Positions 36,887 through 46,854 of a stretch of DNA of 64,000 nt are shown here, piece after piece. The translations under genes were made by a program, and so were the position numbers. The DNA is taken from positions 558,001-622,000 of the forward strand of contig CP079955.1 of NCBI GenBank assembly GCA_019357535.2. The letters are read 5' to 3'. The notes under the pieces were generated by a model. The model did not search any database, was not told where the DNA came from, and worked only from the letters and a program-made list of their open reading frames with translations. Positions within the stretch are counted from its first letter, which is position 1. Each line of letters starts with the position of its first letter. Source of the DNA: Macrococcus sp. 19Msa1099 (lineage in GTDB: Bacteria; Bacillota; Bacilli; Staphylococcales; Staphylococcaceae).

Positions 36887-37435
36887 TTGAAGCGGGAATT
36901 TATTGAATGGCTGATTGCGATTGTCATTGCCACAGTATTATATTTTGTTGTAAAGACATTCTTCTTTATTTCTTATTCTGTAAGTGGCGATTCAATGTAT
37001 CCGACTTTCACTGATGGGGATAAGGTCATCGTTAATAAGATGAGTACACTGCATAATGGCGATGTTATCGTCTTTCATACAGGAAGTACTCAAGATTACG
37101 TTAAACGTATTATAGGAAAGCCGGGAGATAAAGTAGAATACAGGGATGATGTTTTATATATCAATGGCGAACGTACTGAAGAACCCTACCTTCAGGAAAA
37201 CAGAATTGCTAAGACAAATATATTGCTTACAGAAAATTTCAAAGTAAGTGATCTATCTGGTGCGGGTGGTAAATCGGTCATTCCAGAAGGTAAGCTGCTT
37301 GTTCTTGGAGACAACAGAGAGACGAGTAATGATAGCAGAAGTTTCGGATTGATCAAAGAGCAGCAAGTTGTAGGAGAAGTACAGGTAAGATATTGGCCGC
37401 TAGATACATTTCATGTGAATTTTAATCCACAATAA
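36887..37435 (+). CDS. spsB: Signal peptidase I (SpsB type)
   Basis: 182-residue type I signal peptidase with one N-terminal membrane segment (about 9-27). Catalytic Ser S36 in SGDSMYPTF and Lys K73 in YVKRIIGKPGD are both present, and GDNRETSNDSRSFG is the conserved box E. Active enzyme that removes signal peptides outside the membrane. TTG 36887 lies six bases after GAGGTG; GTG 36878 is part of that RBS. The inactive SpsA paralogue found upstream of spsB in staphylococci is absent. Confidence 0.93.
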   Translation: MKREFIEWLIAIVIATVLYFVVKTFFFISYSVSGDSMYPTFTDGDKVIVNKMSTLHNGDVIVFHTGSTQDYVKRIIGKPGDKVEYRDDVLYINGERTEEPYLQENRIAKTNILLTENFKVSDLSGAGGKSVIPEGKLLVLGDNRETSNDSRSFGLIKEQQVVGEVQVRYWPLDTFHVNFNPQ

Positions 37436-37443
37436 ATATAGAT

Positions 37444-37485
37444 ACAACTTTACAAAATATTCCTGTTTGTAAAGTTGTTTTTTTA
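37444..37485 (+). terminator. spsB terminator
   Basis: 13-bp stem ACAACTTTACAAA / TTTGTAAAGTTGT (37444-37456, 37466-37478) and T7, ending at the RBS of addB. Confidence 0.85.
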
Positions 37486-37496
37486 GGAGGAAACAG

Positions 37497-40400
37497 ATGA
37501 CAGTTCAATTATTACTCGGCAGAAGAGGGACAGGGAAGACCCATGAAATTATTGAAAGGATAAAGTCACAGCTGAAAGGACAACCGCTTGGTGATCCAAT
37601 TATCATGATTGCACCAAGACAAAGTACCTTTCAGATTGAACAGGCGTTAAGTCATGATGCGATGATTAAAGGAAGTATGCGTACAGCAATCTATTCCTTT
37701 GATCGACTGTTCTGGAGACTTGAAAGCGAAGAAGGAAGCACGGAGCTGCAGCATATTTCAAACAGTGGCGTTGAAATGCTGACGTATCAGATACTCAACG
37801 AACATAAAGATGAATTAAAGAGATTTCAGTCGACAAGCGCATATTTTGGCTTTAGTCAGAAGATGGCAGCAGTCATCTCAGAACTAAAAAAATATAATGT
37901 CACACCGCCCGATGTTTATACACTGCTCGGAAAAGAAATGGATGTGCGTACGAAAGATAAGCTGCATGACATATATGAAGTGTATACAGCATTAGACGAG
38001 AAGATGAGCGGACGGTATATGCAGACAGAGGATATGCTCGTTTCTCTATGTAGAATGATAGAAACATCAGAGACAATCCGTAATGCGGATATATACATTG
38101 ATGGTTTCTATAACTTTACGACTGTAGAATATATGGTCATCCAGTCGTTAGCACAGCATGCGAAATCACTGACAATCGCATTGACAATCGATCAGACAGA
38201 CCCTGTACTGTTTAGAAAGACGACCGAAACGTTGGATCATATTAAAACCTATTTGCATGAGCGCGCATTAACATATCATGTCGACAATATGCATGTTCCT
38301 TATCGTTTCAATGACGAACTGAACACGCTTGAAAACAGTTTCTCACGTGAAGTATCAATCAGTCACCCAGAGCATATACATTTATCACAGCATGCATCTG
38401 TACCAGCTGAAGCTGCGCATATCGCACATCAAATAATGGACCTCGTGAGAAATGGGGAGAGATTTAAGGATATTGCAGTACTCTATCGTGATGAAAGTTA
38501 TGTCAAACAGCTGATCGATGTGTGCCGTAAGCATGAGATTCCATATCATACGGACTATAAAGAACTAATGATTCACCATAAAGCAATTGAACTGATTCGT
38601 TCATTACTGGATGCATTTAAGACAAATATGCGTATTGAACATCTATTTCGAGCACTGAAGACAGGTTTAATTGCACACGAATTTAAGAGAGAAGAAGATC
38701 TGCTTCTTATTGATATGCTGGAAAACGTTATGATTGAGCGTGGCATGTATTATGATGATTTAATTCATAAACGTAAATTATTTTATGATGAAAAGGATGT
38801 CTATGAACAAGACCAATGGGATGCATTACTACAATATATCGAGTATATGCTATCGATTATAGAACCTTTTAAGGAAGGGATAGTGAACGCGCAGTCCGGA
38901 CGTGCATTTGCAAGTGCAATCTATAATTTTATGCTGTCAATTTCGCTGCCAGAATATTTGATGCAGCATAAAGATATGGCTAAAGACAACGGCGAGCAGT
39001 ATATTGCGCTGACATTTGATCAGATTCTAACTGGACTAAATCAGGTACTGGATGATTTCGTATTGATTATGGATGAAGTGACATTAGATTATAAGGTGAT
39101 GTGCGATATTATAGATGTTGGGTTCTTGGCACTTGAATATAATGCACCACCTCAAGGACTCGACCAGATACAGATATTAAACCTTGATCTTGCAAAGGTA
39201 GAAAATAAAAAGTATGTATTCGTATGCGGGGTCAATGATGATATTCTGCCTCGACCGATGAAAGAAGATGCGCTGATTACGGACCAGGAAAAACGTATGA
39301 TGCAGGAAATAGGGGATATTCATCTTGCACCGACAACGGATGTACTGATACAGGATGAATGGTTTGTATTCTATAATGCTGTGACACATGCACAGCATTC
39401 GGTATACATATCATACAGTTTAATGAATATGAACCAGGAAGCGATGCGTCCTTCAAGGTATTTAGTGCGGCTAGAGAGACAGTTACACCTTGAGGTTCAG
39501 GATATGACGCATGATATGAAACCGCAAGACTGTATCACAACGTATCAGGCAGGTATTAAACATGCAGTGTCACATATTGAAGACGATACTTGGTCAGATG
39601 TTATTGCAGTGTATGAGACAGATCCGCAATTTGAACATGTATTTAAGCTGAGACATTACAGAAATCAGTCAGAGATGCTCGCCGAACATGAAGTGTCGCA
39701 TCTTTATGGCGATACGATAAAGGCTAGCGTCTCAAGGTTTGAAACATTTAACCAATGTGCATTCAAACACTTTGCAAACCATGGTTTAAAATTAAAAGAA
39801 CGTCTACCTTATCAATTTCAGTCATTCCAGCTTGGCAATATCTTTCATGATGCACTGCGACACTTAAGTGAGAAGTTTAAGGATCAGGTGCTGCAAGTGG
39901 ATGCCGCTGTCATCGCTTCAGAAATCGACGACTATTTGAAAGCGTCACTGCCTTCTGTTCATTATGAAGTGCTGTATTCTAAACATTACTATCAATATAT
40001 CGTTAAACAGATCAGGACAATTTTACTCTCGACTTTCACTGCGATTCAACGTCAGACGAAGTACAGCAACTTTAAGATGGCGCGTTTTGAGACGAAATTT
40101 GGTAAAGGTGGCGCACTGGATACGCAAATTTATCGTTTCGGAAAGAATAAACAGATCGAGATTACCGGACAGATTGATAGAATCGATATACTCCCATCAA
40201 CAGATAAAGATTATGTGCGCATCATCGATTATAAATCACGTGAGACTGATCTTGACTTAAAGCAGGTCTATTATGGACTGCAAATGCAGATGCTGACTTA
40301 TATGGACGTCGTGCTTTCAAACACTGCACGGCTTGGACTGAAGAGTGATGTAATACCAGCAGGGATGCTTTATTTTCATGTGTACAATCCAAAACTTTCA

Positions 40401-40853
40401 TTTAACGTGAAGCAAGGTGCAGAGCAACTCTTCGATGAACGATTTAATAAATATAGTATGCAGGGGCTTATCCTTGATGACATAGAGATCGCGAAAGATA
40501 TGGACACGACGCTTGAAGCGGGACAGAAATCGAAAATCGTTCCCGCGATGTTAAAGAATGACGGATCGTTTAATAAGAGAAGCTCCAGAACGCTTGCATT
40601 AGAAGAAATGCATGCACTTATTCAGCATAATAAACAGCAGTTTATGCATACAGCACAAAATATATTGCAAGGAGACAGCCGTATCAATCCTGTAAGATAC
40701 GATAAGCTGAACCCTTGTCAGTACTGTGCGTTTAAATCGGTATGCCACATAGATCCGATATTAAACCAGGAGGATATCAGAACGTTTGATAAAGAAATCG
40801 ACCCATTAAATGAAATTATGAAGGCGGTGAATAAAGATGCGATGGACAGCTAG
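37497..40853 (+). CDS. addB: ATP-dependent nuclease subunit B (AddB/RexB)
   Basis: 1118-residue subunit of the AddAB helicase-nuclease, which processes double-strand breaks for RecA. Walker A-like LLGRRGTGKTHE lies near residue 6-17. The C-terminal nuclease domain contains DRIDIL and IDYKSRE, and the Fe-S staple cysteines are one in FNQCAFKHF and three at C1074, C1077 and C1083 (CQYCAFKSVC), the same spacing as in Bacillus AddB. RBS AGGAGG. Overlaps addA by 17 bp. Confidence 0.95.
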   Translation: MTVQLLLGRRGTGKTHEIIERIKSQLKGQPLGDPIIMIAPRQSTFQIEQALSHDAMIKGSMRTAIYSFDRLFWRLESEEGSTELQHISNSGVEMLTYQILNEHKDELKRFQSTSAYFGFSQKMAAVISELKKYNVTPPDVYTLLGKEMDVRTKDKLHDIYEVYTALDEKMSGRYMQTEDMLVSLCRMIETSETIRNADIYIDGFYNFTTVEYMVIQSLAQHAKSLTIALTIDQTDPVLFRKTTETLDHIKTYLHERALTYHVDNMHVPYRFNDELNTLENSFSREVSISHPEHIHLSQHASVPAEAAHIAHQIMDLVRNGERFKDIAVLYRDESYVKQLIDVCRKHEIPYHTDYKELMIHHKAIELIRSLLDAFKTNMRIEHLFRALKTGLIAHEFKREEDLLLIDMLENVMIERGMYYDDLIHKRKLFYDEKDVYEQDQWDALLQYIEYMLSIIEPFKEGIVNAQSGRAFASAIYNFMLSISLPEYLMQHKDMAKDNGEQYIALTFDQILTGLNQVLDDFVLIMDEVTLDYKVMCDIIDVGFLALEYNAPPQGLDQIQILNLDLAKVENKKYVFVCGVNDDILPRPMKEDALITDQEKRMMQEIGDIHLAPTTDVLIQDEWFVFYNAVTHAQHSVYISYSLMNMNQEAMRPSRYLVRLERQLHLEVQDMTHDMKPQDCITTYQAGIKHAVSHIEDDTWSDVIAVYETDPQFEHVFKLRHYRNQSEMLAEHEVSHLYGDTIKASVSRFETFNQCAFKHFANHGLKLKERLPYQFQSFQLGNIFHDALRHLSEKFKDQVLQVDAAVIASEIDDYLKASLPSVHYEVLYSKHYYQYIVKQIRTILLSTFTAIQRQTKYSNFKMARFETKFGKGGALDTQIYRFGKNKQIEITGQIDRIDILPSTDKDYVRIIDYKSRETDLDLKQVYYGLQMQMLTYMDVVLSNTARLGLKSDVIPAGMLYFHVYNPKLSFNVKQGAEQLFDERFNKYSMQGLILDDIEIAKDMDTTLEAGQKSKIVPAMLKNDGSFNKRSSRTLALEEMHALIQHNKQQFMHTAQNILQGDSRINPVRYDKLNPCQYCAFKSVCHIDPILNQEDIRTFDKEIDPLNEIMKAVNKDAMDS

Positions 40854-43800
40854 TCAGCAAGAAGCGATAGTGACAACAGGACAAGATACACTCGTTGCAG
40901 CAGCGGCGGGTAGTGGTAAGACAGCAGTGCTTGTAGAACGTATCATTAGAAAGGTCATCGATCACTCGGTCAATGTTGATGAACTGCTCGTCGTTACATT
41001 TACAAATGCAAGCGCGAAAGAAATGAAACACCGTATTTTTAATCGCTTGCAAGAAGCGTTGAATGATGCACCTCATAATGAACATCTCAAAACGCAGCTC
41101 ATCAAATTGCATCAAGCAGATATATCGACTTTGCATCGCTTCTGTCTTAATTTAATCGAGCGTTTCTATTATACAATTGATCTTGATCCGACGTTCAGAA
41201 CCGCTTCTGAAGAAGAACGTGCGCTGTTACTCATGCAGGCGATTGATGATGTATTAGAAACAGTTTATGAAGCTGCACATCCGGATGATATGACGTTACT
41301 TCTGCACCTTTCATCAGACCGTAAAGATGATTACGTGAGAAAGACATTAGTGAAGATGTACGACTTTGCGATTGCGAACAGTCATCCTTCGAGGTGGCTA
41401 GACGCGATTGCAGCTTCATATCGTGACGTTTCAATAGACAGCAGTTATTTCTTATCGATTAATCAACAGATTAATGACGAACTGCATCAGGCAGTCCAGT
41501 TAATTAAGCGTGCAGAAGATCTATGTATCAGCCCGGCATTAGATACAAACCTTGAATATCTACAGAAAATACGCCAGCAGCTGGAACAGTTTCCTGAAGC
41601 GCTGGAAGATAAATTCTCATTTATTCAAAGTATTCAATTTGGTCGCAAACCAAATATGAAAAAGAGCGATGATCCATACGACAAAGAATTAAATGAAGGC
41701 ATAAAAGAATATTTAGCACAGAGTAAGAAGCTGGTATCAAATATTCAGGAAAACTATCTATATGCACCAATAGCAGAACTTGCTGATGATATTCGTGCCA
41801 TGTCGGTTGAAGTAGAACGATTGACACGTATAACACAGATGGTCATCGATAGATTCAGCCAGCTTAAACGTGAGCGTAAACTGATAGATTTTAGCGATTA
41901 TGAGCATTTCGCTCTGCAAATATTAATCCATAATGATGAGCCGACTGAAATTGCACACATGCTAAAGGCGCAATATAAGGAGATTCTCGTCGATGAATAC
42001 CAGGATACAAACCGTGTACAGGAAAGTATCATTCAGGCGATCAAACGTGAGGATAATATGTTTATGGTCGGAGATGTGAAACAATCCATCTATAAATTCC
42101 GACAGGCAGAACCTGAACTATTTATGGAGAAATACAGTCATTTCAAATCAGGCGGACCTGGTAAAGTCATCGATCTTTCTCAAAACTTCCGTTCACGTCG
42201 TTCTGTCATCGACAATACAAATGAAATATTCTCTAAAATAATGGATGAGAAACTTGGTGATATCATCTATGATGATGCACAGATGCTATATTACGGTGCA
42301 CCGTATGACGACGTGTCACAGCATACAGAACTGCATCTTCTGAGTAAAGAGGAACTGAATGATATCGAATACTATGCTTCTCATCATATTGCCGATGTCA
42401 TTGAACAGATTATTGCACAAGAAAAAGTTTATGATGTTAAGATGGGTGAGTACCGTGCAGCTCAGTATAAAGATATCGCAATCTTAGAGCGTGGATTCAG
42501 CAATGCGGCAGAGCATATGAAAGTGATGAAAGACCGTAAGATTCCTTTTCATGTGAATAGTAAAGAAGGGTATTTCCAGACGGACGAAATTAATACGACT
42601 TTAAGTTTATTAAGAGTGGTAGATAATCCATTACAGGATATTCCTTTAGCCGGGCTTTTGCGCAGCATCATCTATCAGTTTGATGCTCATGAACTTACCG
42701 CATTGAGATCCGACTGTTCAGTCTATCTTTACCATAACCTTCTCGCATATAGTGTCAATGGTGAAAATGAACAGCTTAAGCATAAGGTGAAGAAGGTGCT
42801 CGCTGATATTTCAGATTATCGTGAACAAAGTAGAAAGGTGAGTGTGAAGGACTTAATCGATTACATATATAATGACACGCTGCTCATTGAAAAGTTTACC
42901 TTACTGCCAGGAGGCCACCAGCGACAAGCCAATCTGGAAGGTCTGCTACAAAAGGCAGAGCAGTTTGAACAGAGTAGTTACCGAGGTATCTATCAGTTTC
43001 TTCGCTTTGTAGACAATATACTTGAAGCTGGTAAAGACTTTGGTGAGATGAATATTGTTTCAGATGAAGCGGACGTTGTCAGAATGATGACAGTCCACGC
43101 CTCTAAAGGATTAGAGTTTCCTTTTGTCATCTATAACAATATTGACCGCCAGTTCAACTTGATGGAAACAAAGGAACAGCTGCTGCTGAATCAACGTCTT
43201 GGCCTGTCTATTAATTTCTATGATAAGGCGGCGCATACGACTTATCCGTTAGCAATCAATCAGTTGTTTAAGACGAAGATTCGTAATGAACAAGTGTCTG
43301 AAGAGTTGAGGTTGATGTATGTTGCGCTTACGCGTGCCCGTGAAAAACTGGTGCTTGTAGGAAATGTCAAAGACGATAAAGTGATAGAGAAGTTTCAGAA
43401 TGTAGAAGTCGATAAAAAGATGGATGATTACTATAGACTCAGTGCGCTTAGTCCTTTGCAGCTTATCGCACCGATTGCATTACATGATGCCTCTATCGAC
43501 GTTCGTATTATTCGTACGCTGAACACGCCCGAAAATGAAGCTACAGAAACAGCTGAATCTAATGAAGCTGAAGGTGTAACATGGCTACAGGAACTTAAAG
43601 AGTACCGCTATCCATATTTAAGTGAGAATTTGCTACCGACAAAAGAAAGTGTGTCAGAAATAAAGAAAGCACAGGAAACAGATGATGAAGCCACTGCCTG
43701 GACATATATCAATCAATATCGACTTGGTAAAGCGACTTATGATCGTCCAAAGTTTATGTCTGAAGAGAAGAAGACGGCAGCTGAATATGGAACACTTATG

Positions 43801-44283
43801 CATAAAGTAATGCAGCATCTGCCGCGCCTGAACAATGTGGAATCAGAGGATATCAAGCATTTTCTTGATGATTTAGTAGAGCGTCGCATTATTTCAGATG
43901 AGGAACGACCACTCATCAACGAAAAACATATTTATCAGTTCACAAAGACTGTACTTTATGACAGATTGGTTCATGCAGACGAGGTTTACTTTGAGCTGCC
44001 GTTTGTTATCGGTAAGCAGTATATCACACAAAGTCATCCAGATCAGCTTGTCCAGGGGATGATTGACTGTGTATTTAAGTTTGACGGACATTACTATTTT
44101 ATCGATTATAAGACAGATAAAGTAATCTCACGGCTCAGCCGCACGACAGAGGAAACACTAGCAGAATTGAAGCTTCGTTACGAAGTTCAGATGAATTACT
44201 ATAAGAAGACGCTGGAAGTTATATTAGATGAACCTGTAACTGGATATCTATATTTCTTTGAGGCGGGAATGGTTGAGGTGTAA
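40837..44283 (+). CDS. addA: ATP-dependent helicase/nuclease subunit A (AddA/RexA)
   Basis: 1148-residue UvrD-like superfamily 1 helicase with a C-terminal RecB nuclease domain. Walker A AAAGSGKTAVLVERI near residue 21-35, Walker B region VDEYQDTNR, VGDVKQSIYKFR, MMTVHASKGLEFPF, LRLMYVALTRAREK and nuclease motif YFIDYKTDK near the C-terminus. Works with AddB. Its TAA overlaps the ATG of the following membrane protein gene. Confidence 0.96.
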   Translation: MRWTASQQEAIVTTGQDTLVAAAAGSGKTAVLVERIIRKVIDHSVNVDELLVVTFTNASAKEMKHRIFNRLQEALNDAPHNEHLKTQLIKLHQADISTLHRFCLNLIERFYYTIDLDPTFRTASEEERALLLMQAIDDVLETVYEAAHPDDMTLLLHLSSDRKDDYVRKTLVKMYDFAIANSHPSRWLDAIAASYRDVSIDSSYFLSINQQINDELHQAVQLIKRAEDLCISPALDTNLEYLQKIRQQLEQFPEALEDKFSFIQSIQFGRKPNMKKSDDPYDKELNEGIKEYLAQSKKLVSNIQENYLYAPIAELADDIRAMSVEVERLTRITQMVIDRFSQLKRERKLIDFSDYEHFALQILIHNDEPTEIAHMLKAQYKEILVDEYQDTNRVQESIIQAIKREDNMFMVGDVKQSIYKFRQAEPELFMEKYSHFKSGGPGKVIDLSQNFRSRRSVIDNTNEIFSKIMDEKLGDIIYDDAQMLYYGAPYDDVSQHTELHLLSKEELNDIEYYASHHIADVIEQIIAQEKVYDVKMGEYRAAQYKDIAILERGFSNAAEHMKVMKDRKIPFHVNSKEGYFQTDEINTTLSLLRVVDNPLQDIPLAGLLRSIIYQFDAHELTALRSDCSVYLYHNLLAYSVNGENEQLKHKVKKVLADISDYREQSRKVSVKDLIDYIYNDTLLIEKFTLLPGGHQRQANLEGLLQKAEQFEQSSYRGIYQFLRFVDNILEAGKDFGEMNIVSDEADVVRMMTVHASKGLEFPFVIYNNIDRQFNLMETKEQLLLNQRLGLSINFYDKAAHTTYPLAINQLFKTKIRNEQVSEELRLMYVALTRAREKLVLVGNVKDDKVIEKFQNVEVDKKMDDYYRLSALSPLQLIAPIALHDASIDVRIIRTLNTPENEATETAESNEAEGVTWLQELKEYRYPYLSENLLPTKESVSEIKKAQETDDEATAWTYINQYRLGKATYDRPKFMSEEKKTAAEYGTLMHKVMQHLPRLNNVESEDIKHFLDDLVERRIISDEERPLINEKHIYQFTKTVLYDRLVHADEVYFELPFVIGKQYITQSHPDQLVQGMIDCVFKFDGHYYFIDYKTDKVISRLSRTTEETLAELKLRYEVQMNYYKKTLEVILDEPVTGYLYFFEAGMVEV

Positions 44284-45275
44284 TGATAAAATTATTGCTT
44301 AAATACAGTATGATGGGAATCGTTTTATTAATCTACGGGCTGCACTTTATATATTTAAGTGCACAGCCTGTTGAATTTATTAATCCATTCGATTATTATG
44401 CGCAAGAAGAACTCCCTGTGCTAGAAACTTACTTATTTATCATTTTGTTTACAATGATTCCGGTCATCGCTTATTTTCTGGCACGTGTGCAACTTACACG
44501 CAGAATGATGGCTTACTTGATTATTGGTGGGCTTCTCATATTAGTACATTCAAGAATGAGTATCATATTTATGATGATGCTAGGACTTATTGTCACGAAT
44601 ATGATTTATAAGTTCATCGGAGCATATTCACGTACACTTTATATCAGCATCGCCTGTTTATTGATAAGTGTGCTGTTCATCGCTATTTTAATTCCGTCTT
44701 TGTTACTCTATGGTGACAAGGAGACATTTCTTAATGTTAATGCATTCCAGGAATTTATTGGCACATACAACGCTTCTCATTACGGAGAAATCTTACAGTT
44801 GAACAGAGAACTGTTCAACTCGCATCTGTGGCATTATACAATCGTGCTATGTTGTGTTATCGTACCTTCTATGCTTTTAGGACGTGCACGAATCACGCAG
44901 TTCAAGCTTCCACTAGCACTTATACTGTTAACTTTAGGAACAGCAGCTAAGTTGCAGCTGTTTAGCACCACTTTTGACTGGACACAGTTTATCATTACGT
45001 TGTCCGGATCATTATTACAAGGACTAGCTATCGCTATGTTACTCGACCGCAATGTTCATGTCACTCCACGTGATGTCATTACTTTTATGGCTTTTATTGC
45101 CATCGTCGAGATCAGTGCCACACTGCTATTTACAGGGTGGTTCCGTGCATTTCCACCAGAGAACTTAAATGTAATGATGACAGAAAGCTTGATATTGACT
45201 GTAATTATAAGTGCCGTATTCGTCGTTTTGATGTTAATTCTTCATGTAAAAAATAATAAATTCAAAAAAATCTGA
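44283..45275 (+). CDS. Polytopic membrane protein of unknown function
   Basis: 330 residues with roughly nine membrane segments; a longer extracytoplasmic stretch lies between about residues 148 and 180 (KETFLNVNAFQEFIGTYNAS region). No domain recognised. Translation is coupled to addA by a TAATG overlap, so it is in the addBA transcript; the family also follows rexA in staphylococci. A role in DNA repair is not implied by sequence. Confidence 0.75.
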   Translation: MIKLLLKYSMMGIVLLIYGLHFIYLSAQPVEFINPFDYYAQEELPVLETYLFIILFTMIPVIAYFLARVQLTRRMMAYLIIGGLLILVHSRMSIIFMMMLGLIVTNMIYKFIGAYSRTLYISIACLLISVLFIAILIPSLLLYGDKETFLNVNAFQEFIGTYNASHYGEILQLNRELFNSHLWHYTIVLCCVIVPSMLLGRARITQFKLPLALILLTLGTAAKLQLFSTTFDWTQFIITLSGSLLQGLAIAMLLDRNVHVTPRDVITFMAFIAIVEISATLLFTGWFRAFPPENLNVMMTESLILTVIISAVFVVLMLILHVKNNKFKKI

Positions 45276-45350
45276 AAAATAACTCTAAAACAATGAAACG
45301 TCATCTTATTTTCTGTATAATGAAACAAAGTATAAGAAGGAGTGGAATTC

Positions 45351-46250
45351 ATGAAATTTTTGTCGTTTGAGTATAAAGGTAAACAATCTTTCGGTGTAAA
45401 GGTTAAAAGAGAAGATGCAGCATGGGATCTTGTCCGTGTATTTGAAGCAACGAATACAGCGAATTACCCAAAGACGTTATTAGAAGCATTACAGCAAAAC
45501 AATACGCTCGACTTTCAGGAGCTTGTACGTAAAACAATCGCACATATAGAGCAAGAGAAGGATGCCGAAGATTACAAAGTTGCATATACAGATATGACGT
45601 TCCTACCACCTGTTGTTCCGACCAATAATGTTATCGCTATCGGGCGAAATTATTCGGATCATGCGAAGGAAATGAACAATAATGTGGATGAGCTCTATGT
45701 CTTTACAAAAGCACCTTCAAGCTTAATTGGAGATGGTGCTTTTGTACCATCACATAGCGATGTTACAGAAGCATTAGATTATGAAGGAGAACTAGGCGTA
45801 GTCATCGGTAAATATGGTCATAAGATTCCTAAAGCATTAGCATTAGATTATGTTTATGGTTATACAATCATTAATGACATTACAGCACGTGACCTGCAGA
45901 AGGCGCATGCTCAGGCGTTCTTATCTAAGAGCTTATTAGGTGCATGCCCGATGGGACCGTATATCGTAACGAAAGATGAACTGCCGACTCCAGAAAATGC
46001 AAATATCGTAACGAAAGTGAACGGTGAAATTCGTCAGGATGGCAATACGGAGGATATGGTAAAGAAAATTGACGATCTGATTGCTGAGATTTCACAGTAT
46101 GTTGCACTACATCCAGGTGATATTATTGCAACAGGTACACCAAGCGGTGTAGGTGCAGGCATGAATCCACCTGTATACTTAAAGCGTGGGGATGAAATTA
46201 AAGTGACGATTGACGGTATCGGTACTTTACAGAATACAATCGGAGAATAG
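45351..46250 (+). CDS. Fumarylacetoacetate hydrolase (FAH) family protein
   Basis: 299 residues. The FAH C-terminal domain is visible from about residue 90: [12 protein letters not shown], metal-binding glutamates in [31 protein letters not shown] and [15 protein letters not shown]. Members are acylpyruvate or oxaloacetate hydrolases/decarboxylases; the substrate is not clear. ATG 45351 stands eight bases after AAGGAG. Confidence 0.88.
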   Translation: MKFLSFEYKGKQSFGVKVKREDAAWDLVRVFEATNTANYPKTLLEALQQNNTLDFQELVRKTIAHIEQEKDAEDYKVAYTDMTFLPPVVPTNNVIAIGRNYSDHAKEMNNNVDELYVFTKAPSSLIGDGAFVPSHSDVTEALDYEGELGVVIGKYGHKIPKALALDYVYGYTIINDITARDLQKAHAQAFLSKSLLGACPMGPYIVTKDELPTPENANIVTKVNGEIRQDGNTEDMVKKIDDLIAEISQYVALHPGDIIATGTPSGVGAGMNPPVYLKRGDEIKVTIDGIGTLQNTIGE

Positions 46251-46337
46251 TATCCTTTTGTTCATACAGTTATTTTGGTACAAGTATAGGAATCTATGTT
46301 AAACTAATAACAGTATGAATATAAAGGAGTGAAATAC

Positions 46338-46724
46338 ATGGAAACTGGTATGTTTCATCTGCATATTTTAAGTTGGGTTGTTTTAATTATCGTTTTCTTT
46401 GCAGCATACTCTAATTTCTCTGATCGCTTAGGTCCTAGCAAATATTTCAAACCATTACTTATGGTTCAGCGATTATTTGCATTACTTGTGATCATCAGCG
46501 GAATTATGATTTTTATGCAGTATATGAAAGTAGATTCAGCATTGTATGGTATTAAATTCTTATTAGGTTTAATTACTATCGGTTTAATGGAGATGACAAT
46601 TGCGAAGAAGAAAAAGAAGAAACCTTCAAGAACCTTCTTCTATCTCGTAATATTATTTATCATCTTAACAATCGGCTTAGGTATTCATTTACCGATGGGG
46701 CCAATTACAACGATGTTTAAGTAA
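46338..46724 (+). CDS. YisL-family (DUF1516) membrane protein
   Basis: 128 residues, four hydrophobic segments, with the family start FHLHILSWVVLIIVF and a basic stretch KKKKKKPS before the last helix. Function unknown. ATG 46338 is eight bases after GGAG. Own terminator follows. Confidence 0.8.
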   Translation: METGMFHLHILSWVVLIIVFFAAYSNFSDRLGPSKYFKPLLMVQRLFALLVIISGIMIFMQYMKVDSALYGIKFLLGLITIGLMEMTIAKKKKKKPSRTFFYLVILFIILTIGLGIHLPMGPITTMFK

Positions 46725-46730
46725 AGCATG

Positions 46731-46773
46731 AAAAGACGGCAAGAAACGTTTATTGTTTCTCGCTGTCTTTTTT
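46731..46773 (+). terminator. yisL-type gene terminator
   Basis: 17-bp imperfect stem (46731-46747 / 46755-46771, two G-T pairs) and T-run. Confidence 0.85.
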
Positions 46774-46854
46774 ATTCGAATATTTTATGAACTCTTACAT
46801 AAACGATAAGTAATTTAGTATAATCAATATAATAACTTAAGTGAGGGTATTCAA

